Assembly (NCBI GenBank): GCA_049115935.1
Contig: JAGDZK010000001.1
Span: 1 to 64,000 of the forward strand
DNA length: 64,000 bases
Source: Bermanella sp049115935
Lineage (GTDB): Bacteria; Pseudomonadota; Gammaproteobacteria; Pseudomonadales; Oceanobacteraceae
Direction: 5' to 3'
In this document: positions 34,151 to 41,454 of the stretch, one piece after another
Layout of the letters: the number at the start of each line of letters is the position of its first letter
Position numbering within the stretch: the first letter of the stretch is position 1
Notes under the pieces: generated by a model
Told to the model about the DNA's origin: nothing
What the model saw: the letters and a program-made list of their open reading frames with translations, nothing else
Database searches by the model: none
Position numbers and translations under genes: made by a program

Positions 34151-36379
34151 ATGACTCGATTTCTCATTATTATTTTTAGTTTCTTCTTAATAAGTGAAAC
34201 CGCCATTGCACGACCTAAAATTGGTCTAGCGTTAGGTGGCGGTGGGGCAAAGGGCAGTGCTCATATCGGGGTATTAAAAGTACTGGAGCAACATAATATT
34301 CCCATTGATTATATTGCAGGCACCAGTATTGGATCGGTCATTGGTGGCATGTATGCAACAGGTTTACGGGCTGATGAAATAGAAGCCATTATGCTGTCTA
34401 CTCCATGGGCTGATGGGTATTCCGATCAAATTCCAAGGCAGTATTTACCTTGGCGAATTAAACAACAAAAAGATCAATTTAATATCCCATTAGAAATGGG
34501 TGTTAAAGATTATCAAATCAAAATACCAAGCGGCTTATTGTATGGCCAAGGTGCCACAAGATTATTGCGAGAGGCCATTGGGGAGCACCCTAACTTTGCT
34601 AGCTTTGATAATTTGGCTATACCTTATCGTGCTATTGCAACTGACCTTGTAAGCTATCAATCGGTTGTGATTGATAAAGGCAGCATATTTGCTGCCATGC
34701 GTGCCTCCTCTAGTATACCTGGCGCACTGGCACCAGAAGAAATTGACGGGTTAGTGCTCGTGGACGGCGGTATTACCAAAAATTTGCCAGTAGATGTGGT
34801 GCGTGATATGGGTGCAGACATTATTATTGCAGTTGATATTGGTAGTGATTTACAGCCCAAAGAAGCCTTAGAAGGTACATTTGCAATTATCTCTCAACTA
34901 TCGTCATTTTTAACTAACAGTAATACGGTTGCGCAAAGATCTCTATTATCAGACCAAGATATACTCATTAAACCGGATATTAATGGTTTATCGACCACAG
35001 ACTGGAGCACCATCGAGGTGGGAATAAGCAGAGGCGAACAAGCCGCCACACAACACATCGGATCATTAATCGAACTAAGTTTAAATGATGTTGACTACGA
35101 TAACTATATAACTCAAATACAAACAGCACGTCAGGGATTAATTTCACGTATTGATAAGCCTATTGCTAATATAGCCTTATATAAAAAATCATTGATTTCT
35201 GATGCGTTAATACTGGATCATTTAAACGTAGAGTTAGGCAAAAAAAACGACGCGATGCAAATAACTCAAGCAATTGATCGACTTTTTTCTATTAATGAAT
35301 TTCAACGGGTAGAAGCGCTTACGATCATAAAGGATGAGGATAAAACACTCCAAGTCATTGCAGAAGAAAAGTCATGGGGGCCTAATTTTTTACAATTTGG
35401 TATCGGATGGGAAGACGATCTAGATAGCAATTCAGATTTAAATTTTGATATTGCTTATACCATGGGTAATCTGACTGCTAATGGTGGTGAATTACGTTCT
35501 GAATTAGAGATGGGTACTCAACGATCTTTTGATACTGAATTTTATTGGCCAATTGATACTAAAAGACATTTTTATAGTAGTAGTCGGTATATTTATAAGT
35601 CATTTAAATTAAATCTGTATGTGTCTAATACTCCGCTGATACCTATTGATCATCAATTTCATTCCATCTCACAAGGCATTGGTTATAACTATATTCAAGA
35701 GGGGATTCTGGAGCTTGGCCTAACCAGTGATCTTGGTAAGTTTAGTGACCCCATCTTACTTGATGGCACCATTAATTATCTAACTTATGGTGGCTACTTC
35801 AAGTTTGCTTTTGATACATTAGACAGTATTAACTTCCCTACACAAGGCACGTATTTCACCTTTAATACATACTTGCGTAATGAAGAGGTGGATGATCACT
35901 CCGTCATTGCAAAACCAACAGGGTCAAATACCATTAAGTCATTAGTGGTTGATTTAAATTGGAAAAGTGCCGTAAATTTTGGTAACCATGCTTTTGTGGC
36001 CAAAGCGGCGTATTCAGAAGCATTTACAGAAGACGAAAATGAAAGTATTTATATCTCTTATCTAGGAGGTTTTTTAAATTTATCTGGCTATCAAAAAGAT
36101 GCATTAGTGGGCACTAAAAAAGCGTTTACTGCGGCTATTTATCAATTTGATTTAGGCCGAAGTTTATTCTTACTTGAAAGCCTGCCTTTGTATTTAGGCT
36201 TAAGCCTTGAATCGGGTAATGTTTGGCAGCAAGATCAAGATATTAATCATGATGACTTTGTTGTATCAGGGTCACTTTATTTAGGGGCGGATACCTCCCT
36301 TGGTCCAGTGGCATTGGGTTATGGTCGTAATCATGAAGATACCGATGCGTTTTATTTTTACCTAGGCAAGAACTTTTAA
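34151..36379 (+). CDS. PlpD-like patatin phospholipase with own outer-membrane barrel (type Vd)
   Basis: The 742-residue protein has a signal peptide (1-20). A patatin domain follows: oxyanion loop GGGGAKG at 29-35, nucleophile S59 in GTSIG and the dyad Asp D205 in VDGG. After a linker, one POTRA-like module (about 340-400) leads to a 16-strand-like Omp85 barrel ending in Phe at the C terminus. This order defines the type Vd (patatin-like autotransporter) group, where the lipase is carried to the surface and may be released. Substrates are likely phospholipids of other cells. It is monocistronic, with a 294-base upstream gap. Confidence 0.92.
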   Translation: MTRFLIIIFSFFLISETAIARPKIGLALGGGGAKGSAHIGVLKVLEQHNIPIDYIAGTSIGSVIGGMYATGLRADEIEAIMLSTPWADGYSDQIPRQYLPWRIKQQKDQFNIPLEMGVKDYQIKIPSGLLYGQGATRLLREAIGEHPNFASFDNLAIPYRAIATDLVSYQSVVIDKGSIFAAMRASSSIPGALAPEEIDGLVLVDGGITKNLPVDVVRDMGADIIIAVDIGSDLQPKEALEGTFAIISQLSSFLTNSNTVAQRSLLSDQDILIKPDINGLSTTDWSTIEVGISRGEQAATQHIGSLIELSLNDVDYDNYITQIQTARQGLISRIDKPIANIALYKKSLISDALILDHLNVELGKKNDAMQITQAIDRLFSINEFQRVEALTIIKDEDKTLQVIAEEKSWGPNFLQFGIGWEDDLDSNSDLNFDIAYTMGNLTANGGELRSELEMGTQRSFDTEFYWPIDTKRHFYSSSRYIYKSFKLNLYVSNTPLIPIDHQFHSISQGIGYNYIQEGILELGLTSDLGKFSDPILLDGTINYLTYGGYFKFAFDTLDSINFPTQGTYFTFNTYLRNEEVDDHSVIAKPTGSNTIKSLVVDLNWKSAVNFGNHAFVAKAAYSEAFTEDENESIYISYLGGFLNLSGYQKDALVGTKKAFTAAIYQFDLGRSLFLLESLPLYLGLSLESGNVWQQDQDINHDDFVVSGSLYLGADTSLGPVALGYGRNHEDTDAFYFYLGKNF

Positions 36380-36490
36380 ACATCATACCTTACCTTAAAA
36401 ACCACTAAATGATGTAGTATTAGATACAACCCATAATTATTCAGCATGGCACTGCTGATTGTTATGCATCAATAAACAAAGAAGAACCCT

Positions 36491-36901
36491 ATGAATCAAA
36501 CAATAATAAAAAACGGTTTTATTTTAGCGGCGCTGATGAACTTCAGTGTATTACTTTTTTCACGTGGTTTTACCAATGAGGTTATAAACGATGTCGACCC
36601 TGTAGTGATGTCTAATTTTGGCCTACTCATGATTATCATGTGGGGCGTTGCATATCTTGCAGCGGCTAACCTTAATACAAATATAAAGTGGTTGGCAGCT
36701 GCATTTGCCTTAGAAAAGTTAATCTATGGGGTTGTGTGGGTAAACTGGTTGTCGGCCAATAGTTTAGGCTCTGTTTATGAAAAAGATCTGTTTGCTGGTT
36801 TGTTTTATAGTGTTTACGGGTTAAATGACTTTGCATTTATGCTGTTTTTTGTGTGGGTATTTGTTGGCTTAAACAAAGATAATCGCTCTAATAATGCTTG
36901 A
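36491..36901 (+). CDS. Small four-helix membrane protein, unknown function
   Basis: This 136-residue protein has four hydrophobic segments (about 8-25, 42-60, 65-85, 103-128) with an acidic loop NEVINDVDP near residue 29. I recognise no motif beyond the membrane topology; similar unnamed proteins are common in marine gammaproteobacteria (from memory). AAGAAG lies eight bases before the ATG. A possible second small membrane protein overlaps its end by 8 bases. Confidence 0.7.
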   Translation: MNQTIIKNGFILAALMNFSVLLFSRGFTNEVINDVDPVVMSNFGLLMIIMWGVAYLAAANLNTNIKWLAAAFALEKLIYGVVWVNWLSANSLGSVYEKDLFAGLFYSVYGLNDFAFMLFFVWVFVGLNKDNRSNNA

Positions 36902-37190
36902 TTATTTAGTCTTTGATGAATTGATAATAAAACGAATGTATGAAGTATTAACCTGTTTTTTACAAGCCATGTTCCAATTTATGACTGATACCTATATGCA
37001 GGTATCAGTCTCACTACCTATGAGGTATGGAACGATTGGTTCTGGCTCATCTGGAAGCAATACAGATGAAGATAGCTGGCTGATCATTGCGGTTATATTT
37101 TTAGTGATCATAGCTATTTTTTATTACCTTAAGGGTAAAGAGATTAAGCCAAGTAAACACATAAAAAAGCGTTCAAAATTTAAAGATTAA
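36894..37190 (+). CDS. Possible small single-span membrane protein
   Basis: This frame of 98 residues overlaps the previous gene by 8 bases. Its C-terminal half has one clear membrane segment (WLIIAVIFLVIIAIFYYL) followed by a basic tail, a pattern seen in real small membrane proteins. The N-terminal part looks less natural, and an internal ATG at 36939 or 36981 may be the true start. I know no family. It ends 37 bases before the 41-bp repeat array. Coding is plausible but not certain. Confidence 0.4.
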   Translation: MLDYLVFDELIIKRMYEVLTCFLQAMFQFMTDTYMQVSVSLPMRYGTIGSGSSGSNTDEDSWLIIAVIFLVIIAIFYYLKGKEIKPSKHIKKRSKFKD

Positions 37191-37578
37191 ATCTGATTAA
37201 GTGTTGTTGATAATCTGATCGACTGAGTATGGTTTATCGGGCGCGGGGCACCCTCGTACCTTGGATTATATGGTTGATCGGGCGCGGGGCACCCTCGTAC
37301 CTTGGATTATATGGTTGATCGGGCGCGGGGCACCCTCGTACATAGGGTTATATGGTTTATCGGGCGCGGGGCATTCTCATACACTGGGCTGTATGGTTTA
37401 TCGGACGCGGCCCTCGTAAAGAGAGCCTGTGACCGTTATGTATTATGTATATTGGGCTGTAATCACATTACGTTCATTATACTTCTCATGAATATCGTTA
37501 GAATGTCGAAAATATTCAATAATGTTGCTTTGAATTTGTTTATTTTTCTTTTTGTTCATCACACAAACAGAGGGATTT
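37191..37578. other. Non-coding gap holding the 41-bp repeats
   Basis: This 388-base region contains the minisatellite and then AT-rich DNA up to the AhpD-like gene. The open frame through the repeats (37302-37586) arises from the repeat itself and has no ribosome site, so I do not call it a gene. Confidence 0.7.
37228..37419. repeat. 41-bp tandem repeat array (minisatellite), four full copies and one partial
   Basis: Units begin with TATGGTT at 37228, 37269, 37310, 37351 and 37392, each exactly 41 bases apart. The GC-rich core TCGGGCGCGGGGCACCCTCG is nearly unchanged in the first three; the fourth is diverged and the fifth has lost four bases. The period is not a multiple of three, and the flanks are AT-rich. 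No spacers exist, so it is not CRISPR. Confidence 0.95.
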
Positions 37579-38040
37579 ATGAATAATCGACTTAACTACT
37601 ACCAGCAAGCACCAGAAGCCATTAATCTTTTAATAGAACAAGAAAATTACTTAAATCAACAGTGCTCTGCACATGAGGTGTTAACCCTTAACTTATTAGA
37701 GCTGGTTAAGCTGCGTGTATCACAAATTAATCAATGTGCCTTTTGTTTGGATATGCATCACGATAAAGCCAACGAACTGGGTGAATCACCTGAGCGTCTA
37801 TATGGGCTTAATGCATGGCGAGACATGCCATTTTATTCTACTCAAGAGCAACTGGCCTTAGAATGGGCCGAGCATTTAACCAAGGGTAAATCGGTTGATG
37901 ATGATTTTTATACCCGCGCCGTGGCAGGGTTTGGTGAACAGGGCATTGTTATTTTAACCATAGCGGTCAATGCCATTAATAGTTGGAATCGCATCTGTAA
38001 GGTGTTTAAACCTGAGTTGGGATCTTATAAGGCTATTTAG
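37579..38040 (+). CDS. AhpD-like carboxymuconolactone decarboxylase-family protein
   Basis: The 153-residue cytoplasmic protein has the AhpD redox motif in QCAFCLDMHHDKA (C-x2-C-x3-H, near residues 50-62) within the all-helical family fold. It may act as a peroxidase-linked disulfide reductase; many members are untested. ATG 37579 after AGAGGG is chosen over an upstream in-frame start. An AraC-type regulator begins 6 bases after its stop, so the two are co-expressed, and the regulator probably controls the pair. Confidence 0.88.
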   Translation: MNNRLNYYQQAPEAINLLIEQENYLNQQCSAHEVLTLNLLELVKLRVSQINQCAFCLDMHHDKANELGESPERLYGLNAWRDMPFYSTQEQLALEWAEHLTKGKSVDDDFYTRAVAGFGEQGIVILTIAVNAINSWNRICKVFKPELGSYKAI

Positions 38041-38046
38041 TTTTTT

Positions 38047-38811
38047 ATGAATACGACGTTTGACTTTAGATTAATTCAACTGGATGGCCCGTTGAGCTAT
38101 CAAGTTCAGGCTGTTTGGTCTGCGTCGATAGCCGCTCATGCATCATCACTGACAAAACCATTATTCAGTGATGGGGCAAGCGGCGCATTTATTATTTTAA
38201 AAGGTGAGATCACTTATCACGGTCAAACCTATCAACAAGGGCTGCATTGGATACCGGTAAAAAAAGAGGCGCAATTTATCACCCTGTCGGCGGGTGTTGA
38301 AATGGTTGGGTTTCGATTTCATCCTGCAAAATCAAAAGATCATTTTACAATCTTTCATGATGATTTAACTGGCGCTCAAGAGTCAAAAAATACGCAGGCA
38401 GAAAAAGGGCTATTAAAATTATTACTTAACTTGCCTCAGGCTGATCGACTGACTAGTTTATGTGAATGGTTACAGTGCAATATAAAACAGGGCATATCAA
38501 ACAATGCCTTATCAAATTTTATTAGTCACATAGATCATAAAGTCGAACTGCAAAGCATAGAAAAACATATACCACTGAGTTTGCGTCAAATAGAGCGCCA
38601 ATTTAAAACGCAAATTGGCTTTACCCCAAAATATTACCAACGACTCATGCGCATCAGACAAGCCATTCATTTCATTAGAGAATGCCCAACCATGAGCTTG
38701 GTGGATTTAGCCACACAAGCGGGCTTTTCAGACCAAGCCCATATGAACCGCGAATTTCGTAAACTGGCAGGGATGACGCCGAAGGAATATCAAATAAGTA
38801 AGCAAGGTTAG
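38047..38811 (+). CDS. AraC-family transcriptional regulator
   Basis: The 254-residue protein has an N-terminal cupin-like sensor domain (about 1-130) and a C-terminal AraC DNA-binding domain. Its two helix-turn-helix units are PLSLRQIERQFKTQIGFTP (near 177-195) and LVDLATQAGFSDQAHMNREF (near 219-238). It lies six bases after the AhpD-like gene, the common arrangement for control of a small redox gene. The inducer is unknown. No clear terminator follows; the palindromic repeats at 38837 begin 26 bases later and may act as one. Confidence 0.88.
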   Translation: MNTTFDFRLIQLDGPLSYQVQAVWSASIAAHASSLTKPLFSDGASGAFIILKGEITYHGQTYQQGLHWIPVKKEAQFITLSAGVEMVGFRFHPAKSKDHFTIFHDDLTGAQESKNTQAEKGLLKLLLNLPQADRLTSLCEWLQCNIKQGISNNALSNFISHIDHKVELQSIEKHIPLSLRQIERQFKTQIGFTPKYYQRLMRIRQAIHFIRECPTMSLVDLATQAGFSDQAHMNREFRKLAGMTPKEYQISKQG

Positions 38812-38836
38812 ATAGGTTTTTTAATAGCGGCTTTAT

Positions 38837-38876
38837 CGTCCCGATGCGCGTAGCGCTTTGATCGGGTATCCATTAG
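38837..38876. repeat. Palindromic REP-like element, copy 1
   Basis: CCCGAT...ATCGGG arms enclose a GCGC-rich centre (GCGCGTAGCGC), followed by ATCCATTAG. It closely matches copy 2 about 89 bases downstream. The sequence following it also resembles that after copy 2. Confidence 0.8.
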
Positions 38877-38925
38877 TTAGGTGAACAATTTAGGCTAATG
38901 ATTTTTAGCGGTTTGAAGAGTAATC

Positions 38926-38969
38926 CGTCATCCCCGACGCGCGCAGCGCTTTGATCGGGGATCCATTAG
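38926..38969. repeat. Palindromic REP-like element, copy 2
   Basis: ATCCCCGA (38930-38937) and TCGGGGAT (38955-38962) form a perfect 8-bp outer stem around GCGCGCAGCGC. It lies directly beyond the HepT stop, so on the minus strand it could act as a 3' hairpin. Confidence 0.85.
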
Positions 38970-38974
38970 ATGAG

Positions 38975-39379
38975 TTAACTGTTTTGGCTGATGATTTTTG
39001 AGAATTCTTCAAAATCCACAAGATGTTTAGTAATGACAGAAATCACAATATCTAAATTTAGTTTTTGATAATCATGCACAGCAATATTTTTAAGGCCAAC
39101 CATTCGCTTTAGCCGTTCAGCTAAATCGTTATTAATCACACCGGCTTGTGCTACTAATTCAAAACTATTGCGAGACGATTGGGGAATGCCCAACCCGTTT
39201 TGACGAATAAGATGGTTACAAATATCAATACATGCTTCACAAGCACGCTGTAAGTTCAAAATTACAGAGTCTTGTTTGGTGAAATTGCTTTTGAAATCAG
39301 CCTCATTTGAATATTCATCACGTATGCGCTGTAAGCAGCGTGTAATAGTAGTCAGTTTGTTAAGGGTAATATCATCCAT
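38975..39379 (-). CDS. hepT: HepT-like HEPN toxin (DUF86)
   Basis: The 134-residue helical protein has the HEPN RNase region LKNIAVHDY at 96-104. The canonical motif is R-x4-H-x-Y; here H102 and Y104 are kept but Lys (K97) replaces Arg. In known MntA-HepT pairs the nucleotidyltransferase adenylylates the motif Tyr and silences the toxin. The ATG overlaps the mntA stop by 8 bases, so the pair is coupled. The Arg-to-Lys change may weaken or abolish RNase activity. Its last codons lie in the duplicated segment that includes the REP-like element. Confidence 0.88.
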   Translation of the reverse strand: MDDITLNKLTTITRCLQRIRDEYSNEADFKSNFTKQDSVILNLQRACEACIDICNHLIRQNGLGIPQSSRNSFELVAQAGVINNDLAERLKRMVGLKNIAVHDYQKLNLDIVISVITKHLVDFEEFSKIISQNS

Positions 39380-39776
39380 TTTTTAGCGTATCCACAAATA
39401 CATTGACGATTGCTTTGTGTGATTCTAGCAGGCTAGCATACATGCTATAAACCTTAGTCTCAAAAATATCAGCTTCATTTTGCTGGCCAATAATAAGTTC
39501 ACCATTGCTGATTACTTGCATTTGCAACACGGTTGACGCTTCACGTAAATCGATAAGATCAACATCTGTATTAAGCTGACTGGCAATTGCTTGAGCGACT
39601 TCCCATCTGGTTTCATTGCTAATGGACTGGGCAGGAAAAATGGCAATATCCCAGTCGCTATCAGGCGTTGCCTGTCCAGATGCCTGAGACCCAAAAACAT
39701 AGGCCAGCTTTAAGTCATTAAAATGCTGACTTAGTAGCTGGCTGATTTGGTCAAATTTACTTTCTGGGTTGTCCAT
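39372..39776 (-). CDS. mntA: MntA-like nucleotidyltransferase antitoxin
   Basis: The 134-residue protein has the minimal nucleotidyltransferase signature G29-S30-x10-D41-W-D43 in VFGSQASGQATPDSDWDIAIFP, and a third acid in TDVDLIDL. MntA proteins transfer AMP from ATP to the Tyr of HepT and so act as an enzymatic antitoxin. It precedes hepT and overlaps it by 8 bases. A perfect palindrome ACAAAATTTTGT lies 12 bases upstream of the ATG (39788-39799) and could be an autoregulatory site. It is too short for an aminoglycoside-modifying enzyme. Confidence 0.9.
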   Translation of the reverse strand: MDNPESKFDQISQLLSQHFNDLKLAYVFGSQASGQATPDSDWDIAIFPAQSISNETRWEVAQAIASQLNTDVDLIDLREASTVLQMQVISNGELIIGQQNEADIFETKVYSMYASLLESHKAIVNVFVDTLKNG

Positions 39777-39787
39777 GTTGGTTCTTT

Positions 39788-39799
39788 ACAAAATTTTGT
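39788..39799. promoter_or_regulatory. 12-bp palindrome upstream of mntA-hepT
   Basis: ACAAAATTTTGT is fully self-complementary and sits 12 bases from the mntA start, where an operator of a self-regulated toxin-antitoxin pair might be. AT-rich palindromes arise easily by chance. Confidence 0.3.
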
Positions 39800-39959
39800 C
39801 TATTCATAGCAGTAAGAAGAGTTGGGGTCATACTTTGTATATGTGCTAGTTGAGTGAAATATGAACACTATTAAAGGGCTGTAGCGCGAGTGTATGTATG
39901 GAATTTTAATTTGAACGGATTGACGTATTCCTCCCCCTCTAAGCCTATCTTTAATTAGA

Positions 39960-40556
39960 TTAAGACTTTAACCAACTTTTAGATACGGCATAGGCTATTT
40001 TCTCTTTAAACCAAGCGTGAATATCTGGGTTAAGGTCTGCAATAAAGGCGTGGGCCTTTTCCACTTGTGATACGTGAATGCCATTTTCTACCCAAGCTTT
40101 GCCTTCACTTTGAATGTTCAATAAAAACGGCAGCACTCTGTCCATGACTTTAAGTAGTTTGGTTTCTTCGCTTTCGCCGTATTCTTGTTCGTCCCACAGG
40201 GTTAATAATTGAGAGATTGGGTTTCCCATGTGATTTTGCAATAACTCAATGCCTTTGCGCTCTTCTTTATCCGCTTGATTGCGTTCATTCGCATACAAAA
40301 ACGTATCACCAGCATAAATTTCACCAAGGTCGTGCACTAAAGCCAGTTTGATTAGCTTCTCTTGGTTGTAATCATAGGGTAGATGCTCAGCCATTGCCCA
40401 GCAGGCCATTGCAAGATGCCATGAGTGTTCAGCACTGTTTTCCACGCGTTTAGCGCCAGTGACGTAGCTTTTTCGGTTGACGAGTTTGAGTTCGTCTAGT
40501 GCGTAGAAGAAATCTGTGATGGAGTGGATGGTGGGTTTTGAGTGACTTAAAGTCAT
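39960..40556 (-). CDS. HD-domain 5'-deoxynucleotidase-like protein (YfbR/HDDC2 type)
   Basis: The 198-residue protein has the HD metal site: H44 in NSAEHSWHLAM (residues 40-50), then HD in LALVHDLGEIYAGDTF near 72-87, and a final Asp near 128-136 (LLKVMDRVLPF). This pattern fits the YfbR/HDDC2 group that dephosphorylates deoxyribonucleoside 5'-monophosphates in the cytoplasm. It is somewhat different from E. coli YfbR, so substrate range is inferred. It stands alone on the minus strand. Confidence 0.8.
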   Translation of the reverse strand: MTLSHSKPTIHSITDFFYALDELKLVNRKSYVTGAKRVENSAEHSWHLAMACWAMAEHLPYDYNQEKLIKLALVHDLGEIYAGDTFLYANERNQADKEERKGIELLQNHMGNPISQLLTLWDEQEYGESEETKLLKVMDRVLPFLLNIQSEGKAWVENGIHVSQVEKAHAFIADLNPDIHAWFKEKIAYAVSKSWLKS

Positions 40557-40677
40557 TGCTAGGCCTGATAATGTTTTTGGATGCTTTTAGCTAAGTTTCA
40601 GTTTAAATCGGCGGGTCTCTATAATGGGGATTTCAAGTTACCCATCAGCTCACCAGCTTTCATCTAGTTGATGATGT

Positions 40678-41349
40678 TTAAATGCAAGTCTCGATACATA
40701 CGCCAGCTAATCTAATTAACAGCTTAGCAATGCCACTTTCACGCCACTCATCAAAGCTCGAATCATAACTATAAAAGCGATAGCCGGCTTGGTTTTGTCT
40801 AAACCCAATTGATATTTTAATATCACTTGTATGATGAGACTTTATGAGAAGCGCATAGTTACCACTATCAAGTTCAATTGGTCTATCCAATAAAATATTA
40901 TACGTTCCAGCTGTAGTTAGAGTTTTTGAAAAATCAGCATCACTAATACCGGTGCTAACTTCTGTGAGAGTACGGAATAATCCACTTCCAATTACCTCAT
41001 AGACGGTATAAGCGATTTTGATATCATTTTCGTCATTGTTATCTCTCTTCGTACTTCCTCCTGAAAAAGTAATTTGATTAATTGATGATAGCTGTTTTAA
41101 AGAGAATTTAAGTGCAAATGAGGAGTCCGAATAATCTGAACTATAAGTTGTTGCCTGAAAAGTTCCGTCAAACTCCTCAAGTTGATTTTTAAAAATACTA
41201 AAATTTGGATCAACAGGGAATTTATTTAATGATGGTTCAATCTGTTCTTTTTCTTGAGGCTCTTCGATTACGGGTGTTGGGTTGTCAGTACTACCCCCTT
41301 TACAGCTAACCAATAAAATAGTTATTAGGAGTATGAGAATTTTATGCAT
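40678..41349 (-). CDS. Lipoprotein of unknown function
   Basis: The 223-residue protein has a lipoprotein signal with lipobox LVSC (Cys 16), then a Pro/Glu-rich spacer and a beta-rich domain with many Ser, Thr and Asp residues. Two cysteines near the C terminus (GVCIETCI) may pair. The segment LDRPIELDSGNYALLIKS resembles exported galactose-binding-like beta domains, but I cannot name a family. Base composition is locally AT-rich. It has no neighbour that suggests a role. Confidence 0.65.
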   Translation of the reverse strand: MHKILILLITILLVSCKGGSTDNPTPVIEEPQEKEQIEPSLNKFPVDPNFSIFKNQLEEFDGTFQATTYSSDYSDSSFALKFSLKQLSSINQITFSGGSTKRDNNDENDIKIAYTVYEVIGSGLFRTLTEVSTGISDADFSKTLTTAGTYNILLDRPIELDSGNYALLIKSHHTSDIKISIGFRQNQAGYRFYSYDSSFDEWRESGIAKLLIRLAGVCIETCI

Positions 41350-41378
41350 AGTTATTGACTTGTTTTTAAATTATTAAA

Positions 41379-41398
41379 AAACGGCCCGCAGGCCGTTT
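41379..41398 (-). terminator. Terminator of gcvP
   Basis: AAACGGCC pairs with GGCCGTTT around a four-base loop. On the minus strand it is followed by a T run, about 57 bases after the gcvP stop. Confidence 0.8.
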
Positions 41399-41454
41399 CT
41401 ATGGTTTTCCGCACCCGGTTACTACATTCGGGAATGACGAATACGTCCGACTAA

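Noticed and set aside
37228..37419. CRISPR-like array
   Set aside because: The 41-base units are directly adjacent with no unique spacers, and no cas genes are present.
37302..37586. Open frame of 94 residues through the minisatellite
   Set aside because: It has no ribosome site, comes from the repeat sequence, and overlaps the better-supported AhpD-like gene.
39372..39776. Aminoglycoside nucleotidyltransferase
   Set aside because: The protein is the minimal 134-residue type and directly overlaps hepT, which identifies an MntA antitoxin.
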